DNA from: Flavobacterium faecale
Lineage (GTDB): Bacteria > Bacteroidota > Bacteroidia > Flavobacteriales > Flavobacteriaceae
Assembly (NCBI RefSeq): GCF_003076455.1
Contig: NZ_CP020918.1
Location: forward strand, 310,001-374,000
DNA: 64,000 nt
Reading direction: 5' to 3'
Below, one piece after another: positions 26,958 through 35,836 of this stretch. The first letter of the stretch is position 1; every line of letters starts with the position of its first letter. The notes under the pieces are model-generated. The model was not told where the DNA came from, made no database searches, and worked only from the letters and a program-made list of their open reading frames with translations. Made by a program: the position numbers and the translations under genes.

Positions 26958-29489
26958 TTAAATTTTTAAATTTCGTAATCTAAGCGCATTTGCAATTACC
27001 GAAACAGAACTAAAACTCATTGCCAAGGCAGCAATCATTGGTGAAAGCAATATTCCAAAGAAAGGATACAATACTCCTGCCGCAATTGGGATTCCGATTA
27101 CGTTATAAAAGAAGGCGAAAAATAAATTTTGATTGATATTTTTCATCACGGCATGACTTAGTTTTTTAGCTTTTACAATTCCTTGTAAATCTCCTTTCAC
27201 CAAGGTTATTTTGGCACTTTCAATTGCCGCATCTGTCCCCGTTCCCATTGCTATTCCTACATTGGCTTGAGCCAAAGCGGGTGAATCATTAATTCCGTCC
27301 CCTGCCATTGCTATAATTTTGCCTTCGGTTTGCAAACGTTTAATTTCATTAAGTTTATCCTGAGGCAAACAACCTGCTATAAACGAAGTCAAATGCAGTT
27401 CATCGGCCACAGCCTTAGCGGTGTTTTCATTATCACCAGTAAGCATAATGACCTCAATTCCTTGCGCCATCAACTCTTTGATCGCATTGGCACTTGTAGC
27501 TTTTATAGCATCTTTAATCGTTACATAACCTACCGCTAAGCCATCTACAGCAATGTAAGAAACTGTTTTCCCTAGTTTTTGCTCCGCTATGATTTGGTTT
27601 TCAAGTTTAACGTCAACTTGAGCATTCACTTGATCCATTAGTTTTTTATTTCCTAATGCTACTTTTTTACCCGCTACAGTTCCTACCACTCCTTTTCCTG
27701 TTATGGAATCAAAATCGTTAACTTCGTTTAAAACGATATTTTTCGCTTTCGCAAAATTGACTACGGCTTGCGCCAAAGGATGTTCGCTATATTGATTTAC
27801 CGAAGCAATCAATTGAAGCAAATCCTGCTCATTATTATATACAGCCACCACTTTTTCTACTGAAGGTTTCCCCTCTGTAATTGTTCCTGTTTTATCTGTA
27901 ATCAATACATTTACTTTGTTCATTACCTCTAAGGCTTCGGCATTTTTTATCAAAACACCTGACTGCGCTCCTTTACCAACTCCTACCATAACCGACATGG
28001 GAGTCGCTAATCCCAAAGCACAAGGACAAGCAATAATCAACACCGCAATCGCATTGATAAAACCATACACTAATGCCGGTTCTGGACCATAAATTGCCCA
28101 AACAAAAAAGGTAATTATAGAAACACTAACAACGATAGGCACAAAATACTTCGCGATGCTATCTGCTAGTTTTTGGATAGGCGCTCTAGATCGACTTGCA
28201 TCAGTAACCATTTGTACAATTTGCGCCAACAAGGTATCTGAACCAACTTTTTCGGCCACCATTACAAACGATTTTGTTCCATTGATAGTTCCTGAGACCA
28301 CCTCATCATCAACCACTTTATCAACCGGAATAGGTTCTCCAGAAATCATTGATTCATCAATAGTACTTTCTCCTTGCGTGATTTTTCCATCTACCGGAAT
28401 TTTATCTCCTGGCTTGACACGTAACAAATCACCTTTTTTAATGTCATGAATCGAAATGATTTTATCTACTCCATCCATCACCAATGTGGCTTGAGTAGGA
28501 GCTAATTTCAACAATTCTTTTATTGCTCCACTAGTTTTACTGTGCGCTTTTGCTTCTAACAACTGTCCCAATAATACTAAAGTCAAAATTACTGTGGCTG
28601 CTTCAAAGTACAAATGAACACTCCCTGTTTCCGTTTTAAATTCTGCTGGAAATAGTGCTGGAAAAAACAACCCAAAAACACTAAATAAAAATGCTACTCC
28701 AGAACCAATTCCGATCAGGGTAAACATGTTTAGATTCCACGTTAAAACCGATTTATAGGCACGGACAAAAAACATACTACAGGCATAAAAGACCACGGGA
28801 AGCGATAAGGCAAATTGTACCCAATTCCAACTTTCCATGCTCATGACTTTCATCAAAGGATTATTCGGAATCATATCTGACATGGCAATGATAAAAATAG
28901 GCAAGGTAAAAAATAGTGCTATTTTCATTTTACGCCATAATTCATTGTAGGTTTTATTGTCATCGCTTTCTTTTGGCTCCATTGGCACTAAATCCATTCC
29001 GCAAATAGGACAATCACCGGGATGATCTTGAATGATCTCTGGATGCATTGGGCAAGTATATTCGACCTTTCGATTTACAATCGGCTGTTGTACCAGATCC
29101 ATTCCGCATACGGGACAATCTCCTGCTTCATCATAAACTTTATCTCCCTCGCAGTGCATTGGACAATAAAACTTACCTGCTTCTACGGCCTGAGATTGAA
29201 TTTTACTATGGTCGTGATTATGTGACGCCGAAGATGCGCAACATGATTTCTTTTTAACTTCAGGAACACTAGCTTCTTTGTCACCTTCCATTCGAATAGT
29301 ATAATTACCCAAGCCCGCTAGTACGGTCGCAAAAGCGGTGGTTTCAATGTGATTATCCATGGTGATCACAGCTTCTTTTTTCTCAAGTGAGATATTAGCC
29401 TGAACACCTTCTATTTCGTTCAATGCTTTTTCTACTTTTTTACGGCAGCCATCGCAGGACATTCCGTCAATTATATAGGTATGTTTCAT
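26958..29489 (-). CDS. copA: copper-exporting P1B-type ATPase
   Basis: Exports Cu(I) from the cytoplasm. The 843-residue protein has an N-terminal HMA domain (Cys12 and Cys15 in GMSCDGC), then two heavy-metal-binding modules of the YHS-like type: YCPMHCEGD...GDCPVCGMDL and YTCPMHPEI...GDCPICGMDL (about 107-170). The ATPase core has the transmembrane metal site Cys488-Pro-Cys490 (IACPCALGLATP), phosphorylation site Asp532 in DKTGT, TGDN, and GDGINDSPALA. The CPC motif, with the downstream NALRLR end, fits the Cu(I)/Ag(I) class. It lies 86 bases after the AraC-HMA regulator gene and probably shares its operon. Confidence 0.96.
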   Translation of the reverse strand: MKHTYIIDGMSCDGCRKKVEKALNEIEGVQANISLEKKEAVITMDNHIETTAFATVLAGLGNYTIRMEGDKEASVPEVKKKSCCASSASHNHDHSKIQSQAVEAGKFYCPMHCEGDKVYDEAGDCPVCGMDLVQQPIVNRKVEYTCPMHPEIIQDHPGDCPICGMDLVPMEPKESDDNKTYNELWRKMKIALFFTLPIFIIAMSDMIPNNPLMKVMSMESWNWVQFALSLPVVFYACSMFFVRAYKSVLTWNLNMFTLIGIGSGVAFLFSVFGLFFPALFPAEFKTETGSVHLYFEAATVILTLVLLGQLLEAKAHSKTSGAIKELLKLAPTQATLVMDGVDKIISIHDIKKGDLLRVKPGDKIPVDGKITQGESTIDESMISGEPIPVDKVVDDEVVSGTINGTKSFVMVAEKVGSDTLLAQIVQMVTDASRSRAPIQKLADSIAKYFVPIVVSVSIITFFVWAIYGPEPALVYGFINAIAVLIIACPCALGLATPMSVMVGVGKGAQSGVLIKNAEALEVMNKVNVLITDKTGTITEGKPSVEKVVAVYNNEQDLLQLIASVNQYSEHPLAQAVVNFAKAKNIVLNEVNDFDSITGKGVVGTVAGKKVALGNKKLMDQVNAQVDVKLENQIIAEQKLGKTVSYIAVDGLAVGYVTIKDAIKATSANAIKELMAQGIEVIMLTGDNENTAKAVADELHLTSFIAGCLPQDKLNEIKRLQTEGKIIAMAGDGINDSPALAQANVGIAMGTGTDAAIESAKITLVKGDLQGIVKAKKLSHAVMKNINQNLFFAFFYNVIGIPIAAGVLYPFFGILLSPMIAALAMSFSSVSVIANALRLRNLKI

Positions 29490-29575
29490 AATGTGGCTTT
29501 TTGAATATTACAATACAAAGATCCTACTATTACACCTCATCATTGTTACACAATTATGGAAGACATTTGCATCAT

Positions 29576-30136
29576 TTATAAAGCATCAATTTGCTTGCGG
29601 TGATTATCTTTCAATTTCTTGAAATGGGTTGGAGTCATACCCGTTACTTTCTTAAATTGATTACTCAAATGAGCCACATTGCTGTAGTTTAACTGCAATG
29701 CAATTTGGCTTAAACTCAATTCGTCATAAATCAATAACTCTTTGGCTTTTTCGATTTTTTGAGCTATAAAATAATGTTCGATAGTAATGCCTTCCTCTTC
29801 TGAAAAAAGCTTACTCAATGCACTGTAATCTTGGTGTAGTTCAGTAGCTAAAAACTCAGAGAAATTGACTTTTAGTTTTTCATTTTGATAGTGCACTAAA
29901 TCAATGATGAGGTTTTTTATTTTCTCAATAGTTTTACTAATTTTATCTTCTAATAATTCAAAACCAAGTTCCTTAAGAGCCACTGCTAACGACTGTTTTT
30001 CTTCGCTGGTTAATTCCCGCGAAAGAATTACTTCGCCTAAATTTACCGAAACTACAGCAAGCGACATTTTTTCTAAGACTGTCTTTACAGCGGCCTCACA
30101 ACGACCGCAAACCATATTTTTTATATATAATTTCAT
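29576..30136 (-). CDS. AraC-family regulator with N-terminal HMA-like metal-binding domain
   Basis: The 186-residue protein starts with a ferredoxin-like heavy-metal domain: KLYIKNMVCGRCEAAVKTVLE, with Cys10 and Cys13 as CxxC, followed by VVSVNLGEVIL and ELGFELLED (to about residue 65). The C-terminal half (about 90-180) is an AraC DNA-binding domain with two helix-turn-helix units, the second SLSQIALQLNYSNVAHLSNQF followed by TGMTPTHFK. The fold combination suggests direct metal sensing by a DNA-binding protein. It sits between the adaptor gene and copA and very likely controls the island. Metal choice is inferred from context only. Confidence 0.88.
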   Translation of the reverse strand: MKLYIKNMVCGRCEAAVKTVLEKMSLAVVSVNLGEVILSRELTSEEKQSLAVALKELGFELLEDKISKTIEKIKNLIIDLVHYQNEKLKVNFSEFLATELHQDYSALSKLFSEEEGITIEHYFIAQKIEKAKELLIYDELSLSQIALQLNYSNVAHLSNQFKKVTGMTPTHFKKLKDNHRKQIDAL

Positions 30137-30190
30137 TTAAACTTTATTATTTAAGAAAATATTGAAATCAAAATCACTATAAATACCAAC

Positions 30191-31405
30191 CTACATTTTC
30201 ATTCCCGCCATAGGATCTTTTCCTTTTCGGAATTCGTATTCGCTATTAACAGCATAAACACCGGTAATTACAATCTTTTTATTGGTATCTATTGTTGATG
30301 TAATTTCGATCATGCCATTAGACTCCAATCCTGTAGTTACCTTTAAGTTTTCAAAAACACCATGACTTTTTTCGACCCATATAAAAGTAACTTTTTCATC
30401 TCGAACAACAGCATCAATAGGAACAAAAATCCCTTTTTGATTGGATTGTGTTACCTGAACATTTGCCTGCATTCCGGGTTTTAAAAGCAAGCCTGGATTG
30501 GCTACTTCTAACTGAATCAATAGCAATCGTGTATCTGGATTAATCTCTGGATTGATAAAAGAAATTGTCGCTTGTACCGACTTGGATGGGAAATCTACAA
30601 ATGAAATCGTTGCCGTTTGACCCAATCGCAAACTTTTGGCATAGTTGACATTTACTTGGGTTTCCAACCAAAGTGTGTTAAGGTTTGCGACTTTAATGAT
30701 TGGGGCACCTTCCATGACATAACTTCCTTCAGTAGCCGTGATTTCGGATATTGTTCCGCTGTAGCTGCTATAAAAAGTAGTATACGGAGAGACTTCTTTG
30801 CTTTTTTTAACTGCCTCAATTTGTGCGTTTGATAATCCGTAAAACAAAAGCTTTTGCTTGGCCGCTGCCACCATCGTTTTGGCATTTTTTCCAAAATCTC
30901 CCGGCATTGCGAGTTGACTATAAGCCGAAACATAATCTTGTTTCGCTATTGCTATCGGCTCACTATACAATTGATAAATTGCTTGTCCTTTTTGAATAAA
31001 ATCACCTTCGGTTTTAAAATATAATTTTTCAATTCGCCCCCCTGCTCTTGCCGAAATACTTTTTACTCCTTCTGGATTTACCGTCAAAACTCCAGTATAA
31101 TCTCCTTGTTGACTTTGTTGTGACGTTCCAATAAAAGCTGTGCTGATATTCCCCAATTTAATTTGTTGGTCACTTAACGAAATCGAATTATAAGCCCCAT
31201 TGTCTTTTTTTGCAGGCGTTAAATCCATGTGGCAAATAGGGCATTTCCCTGGCTTATCTTCTTTAATTTGAGGATCCATCGAACAAGTATAATAGATACT
31301 TTCTTTGAACTCACGAGTTTCGTGTTTATCTTCATTTTTAGAATTACATCCCAAAACGAATATAAAACCAATTATTAAAAAACAAATTTTATGTAGCTGT
31401 TTCAT
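30191..31405 (-). CDS. CusB-like RND efflux adaptor, lipoprotein (second adaptor)
   Basis: Periplasmic membrane-fusion protein of a heavy-metal RND pump. The 404 residues have a lipobox at Cys20 (VLGC) and a heavy-metal-binding module YYTCSMDPQIKE...GKCPICHMDLTP (about 38-68). Then come the adaptor barrel and hairpin domains, with SISARAGGRIEKLYF and the barrel strands LWLETQVNVNYAKSLRLGQ. The C-terminal end contains GMKM. The stop codon of the other adaptor lies two bases upstream of its start, so the two are co-translated. Confidence 0.88.
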   Translation of the reverse strand: MKQLHKICFLIIGFIFVLGCNSKNEDKHETREFKESIYYTCSMDPQIKEDKPGKCPICHMDLTPAKKDNGAYNSISLSDQQIKLGNISTAFIGTSQQSQQGDYTGVLTVNPEGVKSISARAGGRIEKLYFKTEGDFIQKGQAIYQLYSEPIAIAKQDYVSAYSQLAMPGDFGKNAKTMVAAAKQKLLFYGLSNAQIEAVKKSKEVSPYTTFYSSYSGTISEITATEGSYVMEGAPIIKVANLNTLWLETQVNVNYAKSLRLGQTATISFVDFPSKSVQATISFINPEINPDTRLLLIQLEVANPGLLLKPGMQANVQVTQSNQKGIFVPIDAVVRDEKVTFIWVEKSHGVFENLKVTTGLESNGMIEITSTIDTNKKIVITGVYAVNSEYEFRKGKDPMAGMKM

Positions 31406-31407
31406 CG

Positions 31408-32652
31408 TTATTTCGTTTTTATAAAGCTTCCGCTATCAATTAAATACTGTGCATTTTGCGCTAAGCGATCTCCTACTACAACTCCGTCTAGCACTTGTAA
31501 AAAACCATTTATCTCTAATCCTGTCGTTATTTTAATAGCCTGAAAACCTTCGCCTTTTTTTACAAAAACCACTTTTTTATTTCCTAAACTAACCAATGAT
31601 TCTTTTTGCAACCACAACCCTTTTTGGGGGTTGGTCTCCATTGATCCTTCAAGACGCAAACCAATAGGATATTTTAGTTTTTCATTATCGAGATACACTC
31701 TAATTCGGTTCGTTTTTTCTTTTGGATCTAATTGTGTTTCCACAAAATTTACTTTGGCATTCACCACTTCATTAGCGTCTAATTCTGATTTAATCTGAAT
31801 CGACTGATTAATCTTCACAAGACTATTGTAACCTTGGATAACATTAAAAACAGCCCAAACTTTTTCAGTATTTACTAGTTTAAACACTACAGCACCCTTA
31901 GTTACATAATCGCCTTCTTTTAAACGCAACACTTCCGTAGCGCTGGTTTGTTGACGGGTTTGATTTTGCGAATCACTATTTTCAGTACCATCTACAATTC
32001 CGTTTGCAGGACTATAAATTGAAACTACTGGATTTAATTTTTTGGCTGTAGCCAAAGCATTTACTTGACTAGTACTCATTCCGTAAAGCAACAGTTTTTG
32101 TTTTACTGCCTTAATTATAGTAGCGTTTTGCGCATCATTTGCAATCAAATAAATAAAATTTTGCTGCTCTGTTTGCAACTCAGGACTATATAAATCAAAT
32201 AGTTTTTGTCCTTTTGTAACCCTTTGAAATTTACGATGCACATACATTTTCTCGATTCTCCCGCTAATTCTTGCGGCGACATTCACACTTGAATTTGGAT
32301 TATAAGTCACCGTTCCAGGTAAATTTACAGTACTTGCGATAACGGTATCTTTGACGGTTGTTGTTTCAAAATCGCCAACAACAAAACCATTGGCAGGCTG
32401 TAACAAAGCAGCAATAGCATTGCTATCTACTGGTTGATCCTCCGTAACTTTCTGAATTAAATCCATTCCGCAAATAGGACATTTCCCTGGTTCGTGTTTT
32501 ATAATTTGAGGATGCATTGAGCAGGTGTAAATTTCTTCGTTATGACTGTGAGTTCCATGCTCATTTGAGTTTGAAACAAAATAATACACGCCAAAGCCAA
32601 CCAATGCAATTAGTACAATCAACAAACTATATTTAAAATATTTATTTCTCAT
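31408..32652 (-). CDS. CusB-like RND efflux adaptor with N-terminal membrane anchor (first adaptor)
   Basis: The 414-residue protein has an N-terminal hydrophobic anchor (about residues 9-27), a His-rich linker (NEHGTHSHNEE), and a heavy-metal-binding module IYTCSMHPQIIK...GKCPICGMDLIQK (about 41-68). The adaptor core has VNVAARISGRIEKMYV, a helical hairpin, and VWAVFNVIQGYNSLVKINQ. It lacks a lipobox, unlike the second adaptor. It overlaps the upstream outer-membrane channel gene by one base. It should bridge pump and channel and capture Cu(I) for transfer. Confidence 0.88.
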   Translation of the reverse strand: MRNKYFKYSLLIVLIALVGFGVYYFVSNSNEHGTHSHNEEIYTCSMHPQIIKHEPGKCPICGMDLIQKVTEDQPVDSNAIAALLQPANGFVVGDFETTTVKDTVIASTVNLPGTVTYNPNSSVNVAARISGRIEKMYVHRKFQRVTKGQKLFDLYSPELQTEQQNFIYLIANDAQNATIIKAVKQKLLLYGMSTSQVNALATAKKLNPVVSIYSPANGIVDGTENSDSQNQTRQQTSATEVLRLKEGDYVTKGAVVFKLVNTEKVWAVFNVIQGYNSLVKINQSIQIKSELDANEVVNAKVNFVETQLDPKEKTNRIRVYLDNEKLKYPIGLRLEGSMETNPQKGLWLQKESLVSLGNKKVVFVKKGEGFQAIKITTGLEINGFLQVLDGVVVGDRLAQNAQYLIDSGSFIKTK

Positions 32653-33905
32653 TATTTTGTTTCTAATTGTTTTTCTATTGCGACTTGTGTGCTTAAAATA
32701 GCTTGTAATTTATCTAACTTATCCAGTTGCGCCATATTCAACGCTTCCCAAGAATCTAAGGCTACAAATAATTCTCCTGTATTATTTTGCCAAGCTAAAA
32801 TTGCAGTATCATAGTTTCTTTTTAAAGCGGGAATGATGCTTTTATCACTAATATCATATTGTTTGTGCAAGTTGATCAATGCCCTTTGCAAGCCCGAAAG
32901 CATTCCGGTTGCTTCATTTAAAATCATTTGCTTTTGCCATTCTAAACTTTCGTTTTTTATCTGGATGCTATTGATGGTTGCTTTATTAGATTTGGTAGAC
33001 CAAGGCATCGGAATAGAAACCATTCCCATCAAAGAAAATTGTTGTGGCCTGTCACCAAAAGCAAACATATGATCGTATTTCACACCAAATTCAGGTTTCA
33101 TTTTTGACTTTTCGATCGCGATTTTTAGTCCGTTTAGCTCCTTTGTTTTTTCAATAGCTTTTATATCGCTACGACTCTCAGAAAGTGAGATTGAATCGAT
33201 CACTACAGCATTAAAATCTTTTAGATCTGCTACTAAATCAATTTCAAAAACAGTGTTTTTATCACTAGCCATCAAAGTATTTAGCAGGAACCTTCTTTGT
33301 GCTATCTCATTTTGCAACGTAACTATTTCGCTTTGCAAACTGCTGTATTGTGATTTTGCTTTGTAATAAGTTGCGAGTTTATCACTGTTGTATTTATAGC
33401 GTATTTCGATACTTTTAATCATGTATTCTAAAAGCAATAAATTCTCGTTGGCGATTTTTGTTTTTTTATCTAAAATTCCCCATTGGTAATAATTGGTTTT
33501 AGCCAAAGCATTCAATTCATTAATGGTATAATTTTTATTTTCTACCTCAACCGAAGACAACGCATTTGCATAATCCGCATCGGCTTTTAGCTTGGAAGCA
33601 TTCGGAATCATCTGTGTAACTCCAACCATATAGGCACCCATTCCAGGATTCATGCCGTCTGCTTTCCACATACTAGTAGCATAAGGCGTCATGAACAAAC
33701 CCGTATTAAGCTGTGGAGCAGACCAACTTCTAGCACCTTTTGCGGAGGCATCCATACTCTGAATTTCGGCATCATACATTTTCAGTTGTGGATTGTTTGT
33801 TTTTATTATTTCCAAAACCTGCTCTAATGACATCGTTTGTGCTTTTGCGAAAGCAGAAGACAAAATCAAACAACTAATCAAGATATATTTTTTAATGTTT
33901 TGCAT
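32652..33905 (-). CDS. TolC-family outer membrane channel (CusC-like)
   Basis: The 417-residue protein has a signal peptide (1-22, ending KAQ) and two helical hairpin repeats of the outer-membrane efflux protein family, seen as long heptad-like stretches at about 30-220 and 240-410. It begins MSLEQVLEIIKTNNPQLKM, a family hallmark. It overlaps the pump C-terminal half by 14 bases upstream and the first adaptor by one base downstream, so pump, channel and adaptor are translationally linked. Confidence 0.87.
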   Translation of the reverse strand: MQNIKKYILISCLILSSAFAKAQTMSLEQVLEIIKTNNPQLKMYDAEIQSMDASAKGARSWSAPQLNTGLFMTPYATSMWKADGMNPGMGAYMVGVTQMIPNASKLKADADYANALSSVEVENKNYTINELNALAKTNYYQWGILDKKTKIANENLLLLEYMIKSIEIRYKYNSDKLATYYKAKSQYSSLQSEIVTLQNEIAQRRFLLNTLMASDKNTVFEIDLVADLKDFNAVVIDSISLSESRSDIKAIEKTKELNGLKIAIEKSKMKPEFGVKYDHMFAFGDRPQQFSLMGMVSIPMPWSTKSNKATINSIQIKNESLEWQKQMILNEATGMLSGLQRALINLHKQYDISDKSIIPALKRNYDTAILAWQNNTGELFVALDSWEALNMAQLDKLDKLQAILSTQVAIEKQLETK

Positions 33906-35829
33906 CGATAAGATCTATTTTGCCTTTTGTTTTTAGCTCGTGTAATTTTGACATTTCAAAAACAACTGGCGTTACTAATAATACATAAATAATGGATGTG
34001 ATCGTACCACCAATTAACGGAACTGTAATAGGAATCATCACATCTGCACCTGTTCCCGTGGACCATAGAATAGGAATTAATCCAAAAAGAGCAACAAATA
34101 CAGTCATTAATTTGGGACGCAATCGCTTAGCAGAACCTTCAATAACATATTCTCTTATAATATCTTCATTGATTGTCTCAGCAGTATTCCCGTGTTTCGC
34201 AACCATTTTCATCATGGCTTCATTAAGATAAATAGTCATCAACATTGCTGTTTCTATCGCCATCCCGAATAAAGCAATAAAACCTACTGCAACGGCAACT
34301 GATAAATTTATACCGTAGAAATACACCATAAAAACGCCGCCAATTAATGCAAACGGAACAGTAATCATGGTTATCATTGCTTCTTTCATCGAATTGTATG
34401 TAAAGTATAAAATCAAGAAAATGATACAAATCACAATAGGTAAAATCAAACTCAAGGTTTTATTTGCCCGAAGTTGGTTTTCCCATTGTCCACTCCATTC
34501 TACATAATAGCCTTTGGGCATTTTGGTCATCATCGCATTCAATTTATCTTGCGCTTCTTTTACGGTACTACCTAAATCACGATCCCTAACATTAAATAGC
34601 ACGCTCCCTCTAAGCATAGCATTTTCGCTATTAATCATAGGAGGACCGTCCGAAATTTTAATATCTGCCACAGTTTCTAGCGGAATAGGACCAAAATCCA
34701 TTGTTTGAACCTGCAATTTCTTCAATCCGTTAAGGCTACTTCTATATTCTTGAGCATAACGCGCATTGACTGAAAAACGTTGTCGCCCTTCAATTGTAGT
34801 TGTCAAAGTCATTCCACCAATCGCCGCTTCGACTACAGTATTAATATCGTCAACACTGAGACCATAACGGCCAATCACTCCTCTTTTGGCTGAAATATCA
34901 ATGTACTTTCCGCCTGTAATAGGTTCTGCAAACAAATCTTTTACGCCTTCCGTCCCTACTAATGCTCGTTTAATTTTTTGAGACAAAGCATCAATTGTAT
35001 CCAGATTAGCACCATAGACTTTGATTCCCACATCTGTCCTGATACCAGTAGAAAGCATATTGATTCGATTAATAATAGGTTGTGTAAATCCATTGGTCAC
35101 ACCCGGAATTTGAAGTTTATTGTTAATTTCAGTAATAATTTCACTTTTTGTGATGCCAGCTCGCCATTCATTATGAGGCTTTAGTAACACAATAGTTTCA
35201 ATCATACTAATCGGACTATTGTCTGTAGCGGTATTTGCTCTTCCTGCTTTTCCTAAAACATGTGTCACCTCTGGAATTGATTTTATCAATTTATCCTGAA
35301 CCTGTAATATTCGTTTGATTTCTGAATTAGAAACATCCGGCAAAGTTACTGGCATAAACAAAATCGAACCTTCATCTAAAGGCGGCATAAACTCTGATCC
35401 TAATCTCGTAAACATTAATCCCCCAATTAGCAAAGCAACAATATTGACGGCCAAAACTGTTTTTCGCCACTTTAAACAAAAAATTAAAACTGGCGTATAC
35501 AGTGTTTCTAGTTTTCTATTAATAGGGTTTTTAGACTCTGGTCGCAATTTTCCTTTTAGCAAATAACTAATTAAAACGGGGGTTAAGGTAATTGCCAAAA
35601 ACGCATCTACTATTAGAATAAAAGATTTAGTCCATGCCAAAGGGCTGAACAATTTACCTTCCATTCCTGTTAACAAAAAGACAGGCAAGAAAGAGGCAAT
35701 GACAATTAATGTCGAATAAAAAACACCTGGACCAACTAACTTTGAAGAATCTGAAATAAGCTTCATTCTTTCTTCCGAAGACAAAGGGTCGTGTTCTTTT
35801 TTAAATATTTTTTTTAATAAATTTTTCAT
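33892..35829 (-). CDS. cusA: CusA-type heavy-metal RND pump, C-terminal part (TM5 onward)
   Basis: The 645-residue ORF starts in the cytoplasmic loop before TM5 (KLISDSSKLVGPGVFYST) and covers TM5-TM12 with the second periplasmic domain. Met258 (INMLSTGI), the Met near 340 (IGGMTLT) and Met398 (GPPMINSEN) match the region of the Met triad of E. coli CusA (M573, M623, M672), which supports Cu(I)/Ag(I) specificity. The N-terminal part of the pump is the upstream ORF, ending seven bases before this ATG in another frame. The loop sequence here, FKKEHDPLSSEERMK, looks natural, so a functional split protein is possible; a frameshift is the alternative. Confidence 0.88.
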   Translation of the reverse strand: MKNLLKKIFKKEHDPLSSEERMKLISDSSKLVGPGVFYSTLIVIASFLPVFLLTGMEGKLFSPLAWTKSFILIVDAFLAITLTPVLISYLLKGKLRPESKNPINRKLETLYTPVLIFCLKWRKTVLAVNIVALLIGGLMFTRLGSEFMPPLDEGSILFMPVTLPDVSNSEIKRILQVQDKLIKSIPEVTHVLGKAGRANTATDNSPISMIETIVLLKPHNEWRAGITKSEIITEINNKLQIPGVTNGFTQPIINRINMLSTGIRTDVGIKVYGANLDTIDALSQKIKRALVGTEGVKDLFAEPITGGKYIDISAKRGVIGRYGLSVDDINTVVEAAIGGMTLTTTIEGRQRFSVNARYAQEYRSSLNGLKKLQVQTMDFGPIPLETVADIKISDGPPMINSENAMLRGSVLFNVRDRDLGSTVKEAQDKLNAMMTKMPKGYYVEWSGQWENQLRANKTLSLILPIVICIIFLILYFTYNSMKEAMITMITVPFALIGGVFMVYFYGINLSVAVAVGFIALFGMAIETAMLMTIYLNEAMMKMVAKHGNTAETINEDIIREYVIEGSAKRLRPKLMTVFVALFGLIPILWSTGTGADVMIPITVPLIGGTITSIIYVLLVTPVVFEMSKLHELKTKGKIDLIDAKH

Positions 35830-35836
35830 TGCCCTA

